Positions 1 to 6,905 of a stretch of 20,330 nucleotides of DNA are shown piece after piece. Position numbers and translations under genes: made by a program. Source of the stretch: Chloroflexales bacterium (GTDB taxonomy: Bacteria; Chloroflexota; Chloroflexia; Chloroflexales; Chloroflexaceae); the NCBI GenBank assembly GCA_013336035.1, contig JAAXUL010000032.1, positions 1 to 20,330 on the forward strand, in the 5' to 3' direction. The notes beneath the pieces are model-generated. The model saw only the letters and a program-made list of their open reading frames with translations. It did no database searches and had not been told where the DNA came from. How positions within the stretch are numbered: the stretch's first letter is position 1; each line of letters opens with the position of its first letter.

Positions 1-249
1 TCGTACGGCGGCGCCGACGCCCACCCGGCCTGGTATCATAACCTTCAGGCGCGGGCGCGCGCCCTCGTGACCGATCGTGGGCAGACGCTGCCCGTGATCG
101 CCGATGTCGCCACCGGCGCCGCGTACGACCGGCTCTGGGCGCTGCTGACGGCCGAGAACCCGAACTACCAGCGCTACCGCGGTCGCACGGCGCGCGCGCT
201 GCCCATCGTACGCCTGCGCACCTGTGGCGCATCGAAACCAGCTTCGTGA
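1..249 (+). CDS. DUF385 / deazaflavin-dependent nitroreductase family protein, C-terminal part
   Basis: The frame is open from the first base of the window and ends with TGA at 247-249, so only the last 82 residues are present. The start HPAWYHNLQA and the end RTARALPIVRL match the nitroreductase/quinone-reductase family (DUF385), small split-barrel proteins that use F420H2 or a related cofactor. The family usually has 130-150 residues, so about 60 are missing to the left. The next gene, 19 bases on, is another split-barrel F420-type protein, which fits a shared redox role. The substrate is unknown. Confidence 0.8.
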   Translation, partial: SYGGADAHPAWYHNLQARARALVTDRGQTLPVIADVATGAAYDRLWALLTAENPNYQRYRGRTARALPIVRLRTCGASKPAS

Positions 250-268
250 AGCCTGAAGGAGTGCCTGT

Positions 269-664
269 ATGCTTGAGACGTCCGCCCTCCACGACTATTT
301 TGCACCCTTGCGTGAGGCGCAGTTCATCGTCCTGACCACCTACCGCCGCACCGGCGCGGCGGTGCCGACCACCGTCTGGTTTGCCGAGGCGGGGGGTGTG
401 CTCTACCTGACCACGGGGGTTCAGGCCGGCAAGGCAAAACGGCTGCGCGCCAACCCGGCGGTGCAGGTCGCCCCGAGCGACCAGGTCGGCAACGTCCAGG
501 GGCCAGCCCTGGCGGGGCGCGCCCGCGTGCTGGAGCCGCACGAGGAGGCGGCCGCCAGCGCGGCGCTGCAGCAGAAGTATGGCGAGCAGTTCACCAGGCT
601 GACCGCACAGACGGACGTCGTGCGGCCAACAGGAAGGCGGATCTACATCATCGTCACGCCGTAG
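269..664 (+). CDS. PPOX-class F420-dependent oxidoreductase
   Basis: This 131-residue protein has the pattern of the pyridoxamine-5'-phosphate-oxidase-like split beta-barrel family. An early strand reads FIVLTTYRRTGAAVPTTVWF, then comes LYLTTGVQAGKAKRLRANP, which forms the cofactor-phosphate side, and then GRARVLEP. In TIGR-type F420 members these segments line the deazaflavin or flavin site, and the protein works as a cytoplasmic dimer. Length is normal for the family. The ATG at 269 is preceded by AAGGAG at 256-261, a good ribosome binding site. It follows the DUF385 gene closely, so the two are probably co-transcribed. The cofactor (F420 rather than FMN) is inferred from the family, and the substrate cannot be read from the sequence. 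Confidence 0.85.
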   Translation: MLETSALHDYFAPLREAQFIVLTTYRRTGAAVPTTVWFAEAGGVLYLTTGVQAGKAKRLRANPAVQVAPSDQVGNVQGPALAGRARVLEPHEEAAASAALQQKYGEQFTRLTAQTDVVRPTGRRIYIIVTP

Positions 665-690
665 CTGAGCCGATTGCCAGATCGCGACGG

Positions 691-1782
691 CTACCCAGTG
701 CGCAGCCTGGTGACGATCCCGGCGATCCGCCGCTCACGGGTCGCCGGGGCCTTCGCGGACTCGACCTGGCGGACCGCCTCCTTCCGCTCGGTGTAGGACA
801 GCGCGTCGAAGGCCGCCGCTGCTCCTGGATGCGCCGCAAGCGCCGCTGCCAGGTCGTCAGGCACCGTGACGTCGCGCGGCTCCTGGTCAAGCTCCAGCGT
901 GACCGCGACCTGATCGCCGGCGCTGACCCCGGCCGCCTCCCGATGCTCCGCGCTCAGCGGCAGCATGAGCGCCTCGCGGTACGCCGCCACCGTGCTGCGG
1001 TAGGTGTAGCCGTTGATCGTGACGCGCACCGCCGGTCGCTTGCCTGCGCCGAGCGCGCGCACAACCTCCGCCGGTACCGTAATCCCGGTGGCGGTTTTGC
1101 CATGGAGTTCGATGCTGGCGTGGAACGTCAGGCTTGCCGCCCTGGGTTCATGGGGGGCGGCAAAGGCGAGTCCGCGTGCCGTGAGCGCGCTGCGAATCAG
1201 GCCGAGCGCTTTTGGCCCCATGCCGTGTAATTGGAGCAGGTCCGCCTCGGTGATCGTCGTGAGCTGCTCCAGGCGCGTGAGCCCGGCCGCGCTGAGCGCC
1301 CGCATGGCCGGGCTGCCCAGCCCCGTGGGGAGATCGGAGCGGGTCACGTCGTTCGTCTGATCCGCCATAGGGTCACCTCCTTGCCTCCCTGCGGGAGCTG
1401 TCTGGCCAGGTTTTCCAAGCAGCCGCTTCGGTGCAACCGCGCGGTAGCTCTCCGTGACCCAGGCGTGAAGCATGTCCAGCGGCGGCTGTTCGCCGGGCTC
1501 AAACGTCACCGTAACCCACCCGGCCTTGCCGAGCCCGTAGCCCATCGGCGCGGCGAACGGGAGCGCGAGGACATCGGTGCCGCTGGCCGGCAGCTTCACG
1601 CTGAAGCGGAGCCCAAGGCCTGGATCGTCGCCGCCCAGAAAGATGAGGACCTTCTTGTGGACCTTGGCCACCACCTCGCCCCACGGGTAGTCCTCATAGG
1701 CCTCGGGGAAGCTCAGGGCAAATGCGCGCAGCTGGGCACGGAGATCAGGCTCGCCCGTGGGGAGGGCTGGCGTGTCGCTCAT
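691..1782 (-). CDS. YjbR-domain / HhH-DUF1905-OmdA fusion protein
   Basis: This 363-residue frame joins two usually separate proteins. Residues about 15-125 are an MmcQ/YjbR-like domain (LSFPEAYEDYPWGE early, SYRAVAPKRL at its end), a fold related to DNA-binding proteins. From Met139 follow a helix-hairpin-helix segment (LGSPAMRALSAAGLTRLEQL... LHGMGPKAL, about 152-190), a DUF1905 barrel (about 200-295) and a YdeI/OmdA module ending in ESAKAPATRERRIAGIVTRL. Met139 (ATG at 1368-1366) lies 4 bases after a full AAGGAGGTGA ribosome binding site, so the second half may be translated alone, or the frame may be a fusion of two genes after loss of a stop. The first ATG overlaps the stop of the GNAT-YoaP gene by one base (TGATG), which suggests coupled translation. 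Molecular function is unknown; OmdA proteins have been linked to peptide-stress or bacteriocin protection. Confidence 0.8.
   Translation of the reverse strand: MSDTPALPTGEPDLRAQLRAFALSFPEAYEDYPWGEVVAKVHKKVLIFLGGDDPGLGLRFSVKLPASGTDVLALPFAAPMGYGLGKAGWVTVTFEPGEQPPLDMLHAWVTESYRAVAPKRLLGKPGQTAPAGRQGGDPMADQTNDVTRSDLPTGLGSPAMRALSAAGLTRLEQLTTITEADLLQLHGMGPKALGLIRSALTARGLAFAAPHEPRAASLTFHASIELHGKTATGITVPAEVVRALGAGKRPAVRVTINGYTYRSTVAAYREALMLPLSAEHREAAGVSAGDQVAVTLELDQEPRDVTVPDDLAAALAAHPGAAAAFDALSYTERKEAVRQVESAKAPATRERRIAGIVTRLRTG
1373..1382 (-). promoter_or_regulatory. internal Shine-Dalgarno site (AAGGAGGTGA) within the YjbR/OmdA frame
   Basis: On the minus strand AAGGAGGTGA is followed 4 bases later by ATG (1368-1366), the best ribosome binding site in this part of the window. 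It sits at the domain boundary of the 363-residue frame. This supports independent initiation of a 225-residue HhH-DUF1905-OmdA protein (691-1368). Whether the upstream YjbR part is translated through it is not shown by the sequence. Confidence 0.7.
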
Positions 1783-2552
1783 CAGGCTGCCCCTTGTCCA
1801 GGTATGCCAAGGCGCGCGGTGAGCTCACGCCGGAGCGTAAACTGGTTCGCGACGATCTGGCCGTCGACGACGATACTGTAGACCCCGTAGGGCGAGGGGG
1901 CGCGCTCACGGACCTCGCCGCTGCTGGTGAGAGTGACGACACGGCTGGGGAGCTTGTACTCGGCCGCAAGCCCGAGGGCCGTCGCAGCGGCGTCGACATT
2001 GTAGGGGCACTGAGCCGAGGTGATGACGGTCAAGCTGGGCCCGAATGCCCGGCAGCGCTCGTCCCAGTCAGTGGGGAACCTGGGTGTCGGCGCGTCGGCG
2101 CGGAAGGTCTTGGCCCAGAGGGTGAACGCGGGCGGCACGGTATCCACCTGCTGGAACCCCTGGCGCGCCAGGAAGCTGCCGCTCACCAGCCCGGGACGCT
2201 CGCTGCTCACCATGGCCACCCCGGCGAGCCCGGCGCGCTGGGCGTCGGCGAGGCAAGCGTCGAGGAGGATCTGGCTGTAGCCCTTGCCACGGCTCTGCCC
2301 GACGACCCAGAGGCAGTGGACGAACATGTAGTCGTCAGCGTAGACCGGTCGCCAGGCGTGGGCGCCCGGCAGGTACTCGATGAAGCCACGCCCGCCATCG
2401 GCCAGGTCGAGCAGCTTGATCGTGAGACCTTCGGCGAAGCGCGCGCGCAGCCAGGCAAGCTTCTGCTGGTAGCCCGGAGCTTTGCGGCGGCTCATCAGGC
2501 AGAAGAAACCCGTGTGATCCACGGTGTCCAGGGTGACGTCAATCAGACGCAT
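1782..2552 (-). CDS. GNAT N-acetyltransferase with C-terminal YoaP domain
   Basis: This 256-residue protein has a GNAT acetyltransferase part (about 1-145) with strand VHCLWVVGQS and the acetyl-CoA loop QSRGKGYS at about 86-93. A YoaP-like domain (about 155-256) follows, with SAQCPYNVDAAA near 169-180. YoaP domains resemble thioredoxin-like folds, and the two domains commonly occur together in the YoaP family. I chose the ATG at 2552 because GAGGTGG lies just upstream (2564-2558) and the family begins with residues like MRLIDVTLDT. The frame is open further upstream, but that part is arginine-rich, low-complexity sequence. The stop overlaps the start of the YjbR/OmdA gene by one base. The acetylated substrate is unknown. 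Confidence 0.85.
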   Translation of the reverse strand: MRLIDVTLDTVDHTGFFCLMSRRKAPGYQQKLAWLRARFAEGLTIKLLDLADGGRGFIEYLPGAHAWRPVYADDYMFVHCLWVVGQSRGKGYSQILLDACLADAQRAGLAGVAMVSSERPGLVSGSFLARQGFQQVDTVPPAFTLWAKTFRADAPTPRFPTDWDERCRAFGPSLTVITSAQCPYNVDAAATALGLAAEYKLPSRVVTLTSSGEVRERAPSPYGVYSIVVDGQIVANQFTLRRELTARLGIPGQGAA

Positions 2553-2587
2553 GTGATCCACCTCATATCGCTTCAGTCGGTCAGAAT

Positions 2588-2966
2588 CTACCCAGACTGA
2601 GCCCAGACCACCACCTTCGACGCGCTGGCGACGCCCGCGATGATGGCGACCAGCGCGCCGACGCCGGCGACGGCGAGGAAGATGCGCTCGGCCGCGCCGC
2701 TGGCGGACGATGCCTCGAACGCCTGGCCCTGGAGGCCAACGATCACCGCGGTGACTATGCAGATCGCCGGTACACTGAGCAGGAGCAGGCCAAGCATTAG
2801 CACGCCGATCAGCCAGGCACCTCCAGGCTGGTGCGGGCGACCCCGGCGGGGGCACCAGATCGGCGGTGAGCATGCGTACCTGCTGTGTGCCACTGGCAAC
2901 GATCGCGGCGATACGCCAGGTGGCATGGGGCGGGTGCCAGCAGGTGCAGACAGGCTGGCTGGACAT
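2588..2966 (-). pseudogene. small two-helix membrane protein, apparently frameshifted
   Basis: An ATG at 2966 with a good ribosome binding site (GAGAGGTG) opens a frame beginning MSSQPVCTCWHPPHATW, with Cys and His residues spaced like a small metal-binding motif. About 45 codons later this frame turns into arginine-rich noise. The frame one base over then reads as a typical membrane protein: GAWLIGVLMLGLLLLSV and IFLAVAGVGALVAIIAGVA are two hydrophobic helices, ending VVVWAQSG at 2588. The simplest reading is one gene of about 126 residues with a single extra base in the C/G-rich run near 2820-2850. Alternatively, a separate protein of about 70 residues starts at ATG 2797 or GTG 2803. The family is not recognised. 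It lies upstream of the GNAT-YoaP gene, 35 bases away and on the same strand. Confidence 0.5.
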
Positions 2967-3098
2967 TGCGCACCTCTCTCAGATGCAGAGCTGAGCGGCT
3001 GCGGAGGCCTGATCAAGGGCAATCGACCTTCGCTACCGATTCCGTGTAGAACGATTGTACGATGCGTGTCAAGGAGCGGCTCTCCACTTTTCAGCAAA

Positions 3099-3131
3099 TT
3101 CGAATATTCTATCGAGAGATTGTATAATCTC
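3099..3131 (+). promoter_or_regulatory. AT-rich promoter with palindrome over the -10, upstream of the integrase
   Basis: A perfect TATAAT lies at 3123-3128, with a weak -35 (TTCGAA, 3099-3104) 18 bases before it. The -10 is embedded in the inverted repeat GAGATTGTATAATCTC (3116-3131; 6-base arms), as expected for an operator. The surroundings (3040-3220) are clearly more AT-rich than the rest of the window. A second inverted repeat (GAAGCG/CGCTTC, 3179-3196) lies between this promoter and the integrase start. Nothing else is visible in the 255-base gap 2967-3221. Confidence 0.45.
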
Positions 3132-3221
3132 ACACAAGCGTTTAGAGTGCACAGGATCCGTTCCTTACCTTGGCTTTTGAAGCGATCATACGCTTCGCCT
3201 GGTTTGCTGAAGAGGTATGTT

Positions 3222-4316
3222 GTGTCCATTCGCACCCTGGGTTTGGGCGGGTCGCCAGTGGTCGGGGAGATGCCGGCCGCAGATGATGAAGTGCAGACTG
3301 CGCTCGTCCCCAGCCGGGGGATCCCCACTGCGCTCAGTCAGGCCGCCGCAGCGGCCGACCGTGCCGCGTCATCGGCGCTCTTCGCCGAGTACCACCGGCA
3401 GCTCGCAGCCCATACCCGAAGCGCCCACGACCAGGACCTCGCCCGCTGCGCGCTCTACCTGGCTGATGTCGGCGTCGCGGTCGGCGCGCTGGCGGCCGAG
3501 CCGGCAGCATGGTCCGGGTTCACCTGGGGCCTCGTCGAGGGCTTCAAGCGCTGGATGCTCCGCGAGGGCTATGCCCTGGCGACCCTTAATCGCACCCTGG
3601 CGACGGTACGATCCTATGTCCGGCTCGCTGCCCAGGCCGGCGCCGTGCCCGCCGAACAGGCGACGCTCATCGCCGCGGTGAAGGGCTATGGCCGTAAGCA
3701 GGGCCGGAATCTTGATGCGGATCGACCGGTAAGCCGGCGCGGCGTGAAGAAGGCGCAGGCCGTCGCGCTCTCGCTCGCCCACGCCCGGGCGCTCAAAGAC
3801 CAGCCTACTGACACGCCCCAGGGCCGGCGTGACGCGCTGCTGATCTGCCTGCTGCTAGATCACGGCCTGCGCGTCGGCGAGATCGCTGCGCTCACAGTGG
3901 GCGCTATCAGCCTTGACGCCGGCACCCTGACGTTCTACCACGAGAAGGTTGACCTGACCCAGACCCACCTGCTGACCCCGACCACCTTGCGAGCTGCCCT
4001 GGCCTACCTGAGCAACGAGCTTGCTGAAGCGATCTCCAGCGCGCCGCTGCTACGGGGAAGTCGGAAGAGCGGCGCGCTCCACGGCGCAATGGGCTTGCGA
4101 TCTATGCAGGCGCGTGTCCGGCTGCTCGGTGAAGCCGTCGGGCTCAAGGGACTCTCGCCGCATGACTGTCGTCATTGGTGGGCCAGCGCCGCGATCGCCG
4201 GCGGCACCGATCTGCTCGCCCTTCAGGAGGCCGGCGGCTGGGCATCCCTGGCGATGCCTCGCCGCTACGTCGAGCGAGCCAGGATCGCCAACGAGCGAGT
4301 GAAGCTCCAGACATAG
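3222..4316 (+). CDS. tyrosine recombinase / phage-type integrase
   Basis: This 364-residue protein has the full tyrosine-recombinase catalytic set: Arg217 (LLDHGLRVGE), Lys242 (HEKVD), His314 and Arg317 (SPHDCRH), Trp340 (GGW) and nucleophile Tyr349 (MPRRYVE). Residues about 50-160 form a SAM-like core-binding domain (GFKRWMLREGYALATLNRTL). It cuts and rejoins DNA through a 3'-phosphotyrosine intermediate, usually to integrate or excise an element. I chose GTG at 3222, with AGAGG at 3211-3215 six bases upstream. The open frame extends further left, but that region carries the promoter and the opposite-strand gene. With Trp in place of the second His it resembles XerC/D-like and ICE/phage integrases. 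It is the only recombinase in the window, and whether it serves the module at 13.5-20.3 kb is not shown. Confidence 0.92.
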   Translation: MSIRTLGLGGSPVVGEMPAADDEVQTALVPSRGIPTALSQAAAAADRAASSALFAEYHRQLAAHTRSAHDQDLARCALYLADVGVAVGALAAEPAAWSGFTWGLVEGFKRWMLREGYALATLNRTLATVRSYVRLAAQAGAVPAEQATLIAAVKGYGRKQGRNLDADRPVSRRGVKKAQAVALSLAHARALKDQPTDTPQGRRDALLICLLLDHGLRVGEIAALTVGAISLDAGTLTFYHEKVDLTQTHLLTPTTLRAALAYLSNELAEAISSAPLLRGSRKSGALHGAMGLRSMQARVRLLGEAVGLKGLSPHDCRHWWASAAIAGGTDLLALQEAGGWASLAMPRRYVERARIANERVKLQT

Positions 4317-4341
4317 CCGGGATGCGTTCACGTGGTCACCT

Positions 4342-4383
4342 CATATGGGCCAATCTGGCCGCCTGCCCCGGTCGCATATGGGC
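4342..4383 (+). repeat. direct repeat CATATGGGC x2, downstream of the integrase
   Basis: The nine bases CATATGGGC occur at 4342-4350 and again at 4375-4383, 33 bases apart, just after the integrase stop. Short direct repeats next to an integrase gene can be arm-type binding sites, but two copies are weak evidence and chance is possible. Confidence 0.35.
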
Positions 4384-4493
4384 AAGATTCCAGTGCTCTC
4401 GGACAAAAACCAGGAGCTATTTAGGTCGTTATGTAGCAGTCCATCTCCCAGAAGCACACCGCGATCATGGTGGTCTTCCCAACAAAGATCTTG

Positions 4494-4522
4494 TTGACAA
4501 AGAACTTTTGTCTCAGTATAGT
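4494..4522 (+). promoter_or_regulatory. strong sigma70-type promoter (TTGACA-17-TATAGT)
   Basis: TTGACA (4494-4499) and TATAGT (4517-4522) are separated by exactly 17 bases in an AT-rich stretch. This is the clearest housekeeping promoter on the plus strand of the window. Transcription would start near 4529, leaving about 115 bases of leader before the small membrane protein at 4646. The stretch 4317-4493 upstream holds no gene that I can support. Confidence 0.75.
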
Positions 4523-4529
4523 CAGCAGT

Positions 4530-4640
4530 TAGATTGGTGCTTTTCGGGTGGAGATGCCCGAGGTGCTCAGCCCGGTGAAAACCCGGGACGCTCTACAAGC
4601 TCTGCTCTGATCCGCAAAGGGAGCCTTTACACCAAGGAGG
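4530..4640 (+). promoter_or_regulatory. structured 5' leader, possible cobalamin-riboswitch-like RNA
   Basis: Between the promoter and the ribosome binding site (AAGGAGG, 4634-4640) lie several hairpins: CGGG/CCCG around 4547-4562, CCCGG/CCGGG at 4571-4587, and AAAGG/CCTTT at about 4617-4627 close to the ribosome binding site. The segment at 4571-4589, CCCGGTGAAAACCCGGGAC, strongly resembles the conserved GGTGAAAA-tCCGG-gAC core of cobalamin riboswitches. A GGTGC precedes it, as in the early part of that class. I do not see the complete set of conserved boxes, so this is only a suggestion; a simple attenuator or chance are alternatives. Confidence 0.35.
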
Positions 4641-4645
4641 TTCTT

Positions 4646-4882
4646 ATGCGGATTAGCTGGATGACGACACTACTCGGTTTGCTTGCCGACGCGGCCCTGC
4701 TGGCTATGTCTCTGGTCTCTTCAGAGATTCCCGCCTGGTTAGTGACTGTACGGCTTGCTCTCTTCGCGGTTCAGGTGTTGGAGTTCCTTGTAGTGCGTCA
4801 ACACCCGAAAGGCACGGATCACTGGAGAGCCGCTCCTCATCAGGGCGGTTCTCGCTTTATTAAGAGAAAGGGCGTTGCCTAA
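4646..4882 (+). CDS. small membrane protein, two predicted helices
   Basis: This is a 78-residue protein. Residues about 5-22 (WMTTLLGLLADAALLAMSLV) and 28-47 (AWLVTVRLALFAVQVLEFLV) are hydrophobic and would form two membrane helices. A basic, hydrophilic tail (about 48-78, ending IKRKGVA) follows and is probably cytoplasmic. The ATG at 4646 has a near-perfect ribosome binding site (AAGGAGG, 4634-4640), and the gene has its own promoter at 4494-4522 with a long leader. An open frame continues upstream of the ATG but lies in the untranslated leader. I do not recognise the family. The gene is less GC-rich than its neighbours, which suggests acquisition with the adjacent integrase. Confidence 0.65.
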   Translation: MRISWMTTLLGLLADAALLAMSLVSSEIPAWLVTVRLALFAVQVLEFLVVRQHPKGTDHWRAAPHQGGSRFIKRKGVA

Positions 4883-4912
4883 TACACGTCACCGGAAGTT
4901 CGTATCGAGTTC

Positions 4913-4977
4913 GATGAAGCGAAGAGACGAAGAGGCGATAAGGCAACGTCATCGGATCCTCGCCTCCTTGCTTCATC
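4913..4977. repeat. large imperfect inverted repeat
   Basis: Two nested pairs of arms are present: GATGAAGC (4913-4920) with GCTTCATC (4970-4977), and GAGGCGA (4932-4938) with TCGCCTC (4960-4966). The inner loop of 21 bases contains AAGGCAACGTC. The structure is in the non-coding stretch after the small membrane protein and could form a long stem in RNA or be a recombination or replication site. It has no T-run, so it is not an ordinary terminator. Confidence 0.45.
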
Positions 4978-5053
4978 CCTCCTCACGGATTTCCGAGCAT
5001 CTGTACGAGTAGCTTATCGAAGATCCGCTCGTGCGATGCTGATGCACATCCTC

Positions 5054-5077
5054 AAAGCCGAAGCGAACATCGGCTTT
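5054..5077 (+). terminator. hairpin AAAGCCGA/TCGGCTTT, possible terminator
   Basis: An 8-bp perfect stem (5054-5061 with 5070-5077) with an 8-base loop ends in TTT. The T-tract is short, so termination is uncertain. Further right, the 11-base sequence GATGCTGATGC is present twice (5035-5045 and 5121-5131). The rest of 4978-5143 shows no gene. Confidence 0.4.
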
Positions 5078-5143
5078 CCTGTGCAGCACGCCAAGCAGAT
5101 ACGCATGGGTAGTAGCTGATGATGCTGATGCGATGGGTTAGTC

Positions 5144-5788
5144 ATGGGTAACAACGATCAGGATGAAGCAGCGGTCTTCTTCGCCACGCCGGCCGCGTTT
5201 GAGGCCTGGCTGGAGGAGCACCACACCGCAGCCAGGGAGCTCTGGGTTGGCTACTACAAGAAGGGGTCGGGCCAGCCCAGCATCACCTGGCCCGAGTCGG
5301 TCGATGTGGCGCTCTGCTTCGGCTGGATCGACGGACTGCGCAAGACGATCGACGCCGATCGCTATCGCATCCGCTTCACGCCCCGCAAGCCCGACAGCAA
5401 CTGGAGCGCTGTCAATGTCGCGCGGGTGGAGATACTGACCGCCGAAGGTCGGATGCGACCCGCCGGGCTGCGCGCCTTCGCGGTGCGCCGGGCGGATCGC
5501 ACGGCAATCTATTCGTATGAGCTGCGCCACGCCGCAGCATTTGACGAGGCATCTGAGGCGCAGCTCCGAGCCAACGAGTCTGCGTGGACCTTTTTCAGCG
5601 CGCGCCCGCCCTCATATCGGCAGGCGGCGATCCGCTGGGTGATGAGCGCGAAAAAGGCGGAGACGCGCCAGCGACGGCTGGAGACTCTAGTTGCCGACTC
5701 GGCAGCTGGGCGCACCGTCAAGGAGCTGACGCCACCGAGCAAGCGCCAGCACGCAGCGGAGCCGTCCGACGAGGAAGAGCGACCATGA
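5144..5788 (+). CDS. YdeI/OmpD-associated (OmdA) family protein
   Basis: This 214-residue protein matches the YdeI/OmdA family along its length. It has FFATPAAFEAWLEEHH at the start, ELWVGYYKKGSG, then SVDVALCFGWIDGLRKTID and the pair RFTPRKPDSNWSAVNVARVE, and ends with an SAKKAETRQRRLETLV helix. Family members protect enteric bacteria against some antimicrobial peptides and are annotated as bacteriocin-protection proteins, but the biochemical activity is unknown. The upstream region carries only a weak ribosome binding site (GGGTTAG), so the start is less certain than the frame. A second OmdA module is part of the fusion at 691-1782. Confidence 0.85.
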   Translation: MGNNDQDEAAVFFATPAAFEAWLEEHHTAARELWVGYYKKGSGQPSITWPESVDVALCFGWIDGLRKTIDADRYRIRFTPRKPDSNWSAVNVARVEILTAEGRMRPAGLRAFAVRRADRTAIYSYELRHAAAFDEASEAQLRANESAWTFFSARPPSYRQAAIRWVMSAKKAETRQRRLETLVADSAAGRTVKELTPPSKRQHAAEPSDEEERP

Positions 5789-5833
5789 CGCCGCCGATCT
5801 CCACGATCGGCCACCTCTAGAAGGTTTCGTTGT

Positions 5834-6298
5834 ATGGACGTTCAGATTGTTCTGTTTCCAGAAACGAAGGTCGCTGCGATCGAGCATCACGGACCACCAG
5901 CGCTTGAGCACGCTACGGCGCAAAAACTGATCGCCTGGAAGCTTGCCCATGCCCTGGTCGATCCGCTCAAATACCGGAGCTACGGCGTTCACTACACCAA
6001 TCCCCAGACAACGCCAGCTGCCGAACACCATGTCGACTTCTGCCTCTCGATTGACGAGGACGTTGGCCCGAATCCGCATGGAATCATCACCAAGGTCATT
6101 CCCCGCTGTCGCTGTGCGCTCGCACGCGATATCGGCTCCCGCGCGAACAACAAGGCCGCTGCCTACTTGTATGAACAGTGGTTGCCGCAAAGCGGTGAGT
6201 CCATCGGTGGCTTCCCAATTTTCTTCCACTATGTCAACGTCGGGCCAGGTATACGTGAAGAAGAAATGATTACTGATGTGTATCTACCATTGAGATGA
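5834..6298 (+). CDS. GyrI-like / AraC effector-binding domain protein
   Basis: This 154-residue single-domain protein of the GyrI-like small-molecule-binding superfamily begins MDVQIVLFPETKVAAIEHHGPP. That start, with the A-x-x-x-H-x-G-P-P turn, is typical of the family, as is the later strand pair VDFCLSIDEDVGPNPHGI. The C-terminal ITDVYLPLR is the usual final strand. Relatives inhibit gyrase or act as effector-binding domains of regulators, but no DNA-binding domain is attached here. AGAAGG (5819-5824) precedes the ATG at 5834. Ligand unknown. Confidence 0.85.
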   Translation: MDVQIVLFPETKVAAIEHHGPPALEHATAQKLIAWKLAHALVDPLKYRSYGVHYTNPQTTPAAEHHVDFCLSIDEDVGPNPHGIITKVIPRCRCALARDIGSRANNKAAAYLYEQWLPQSGESIGGFPIFFHYVNVGPGIREEEMITDVYLPLR

Positions 6299-6434
6299 AT
6301 TACACCAGCGAAGGATGGCGAAGCCTTCTCCATCCCCACACCCGAGCGCCCGGCACCGCCAGGCGACCAGCGGCGGCTGCCAGGAAGCGCATGCCCCCAG
6401 ACCTCACGCGTACACAACACGCCTGGAGGCGGTT

Positions 6435-6905
6435 ATGACCACCTTTGCCCCGCTGCGGCTGACCCGCAGTGCGACAATCCAGCTGAACGCCGGGCCGACG
6501 AGCGTCTTCCCACTCTTCACGCCCCTTGGCGAGCGGCTGTGGGTGCCAGACTGGAATCCGACGATCATCTACCCGGCTTCGGGCGACATTGATATGGACG
6601 CGGTTTTCACGACTCGGCATGGTGATGATTCGCTCACGGTGTGGACAGTAGTTGAGAGCGTGCCCGAGCAGTTCCGTGTGGCCTATGTCCGGGTCGCGCC
6701 CGCCTCCCACGTGGCGCGCATCAGCGTGCAGTGCACGGAGGCCGCTCCCGCCGGAACACGCGCCACGGTCACCTACGTCTTCACCGGCCTGACCGAGCAA
6801 GGCAACGCCTACGTCGCGCAGTTCACCGAGCCCTACTACGAGCAGTGGATCCAGCAGTGGCAGGCATCCATCAACGCCTACCTGCACGGCATCGGGGCGG
6901 CATAG
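6435..6905 (+). CDS. SRPBCC (START-like) family protein
   Basis: This 156-residue protein has the helix-grip pattern of polyketide-cyclase/START-like ligand-binding proteins: LTRSATIQLNAGPTSVFPLF and ERLWVPDWNPTIIYPASG at the start, antiparallel strands in the middle, and a long C-terminal helix (YYEQWIQQWQASINAYLHG). GGAGG at 6425-6429 sets the start at ATG 6435. The open frame extends to 6315, but the extra part is low-complexity. The stop is directly followed by the ATG of the prenyltransferase, so the two are probably one operon. Bound ligand unknown, possibly a lipid or isoprenoid given the neighbour. Confidence 0.82.
   Translation: MTTFAPLRLTRSATIQLNAGPTSVFPLFTPLGERLWVPDWNPTIIYPASGDIDMDAVFTTRHGDDSLTVWTVVESVPEQFRVAYVRVAPASHVARISVQCTEAAPAGTRATVTYVFTGLTEQGNAYVAQFTEPYYEQWIQQWQASINAYLHGIGAA

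Noticed and set aside
1722..2600. Plus-strand open frame opposite the GNAT-YoaP gene
   Set aside because: The minus strand holds recognisable GNAT and YoaP domains; this frame is Gly/Glu-rich without a domain.
4175..4645. Upstream extension of the small membrane protein frame
   Set aside because: It runs over the integrase end and the promoter; the ATG at 4646 has a near-perfect ribosome binding site.
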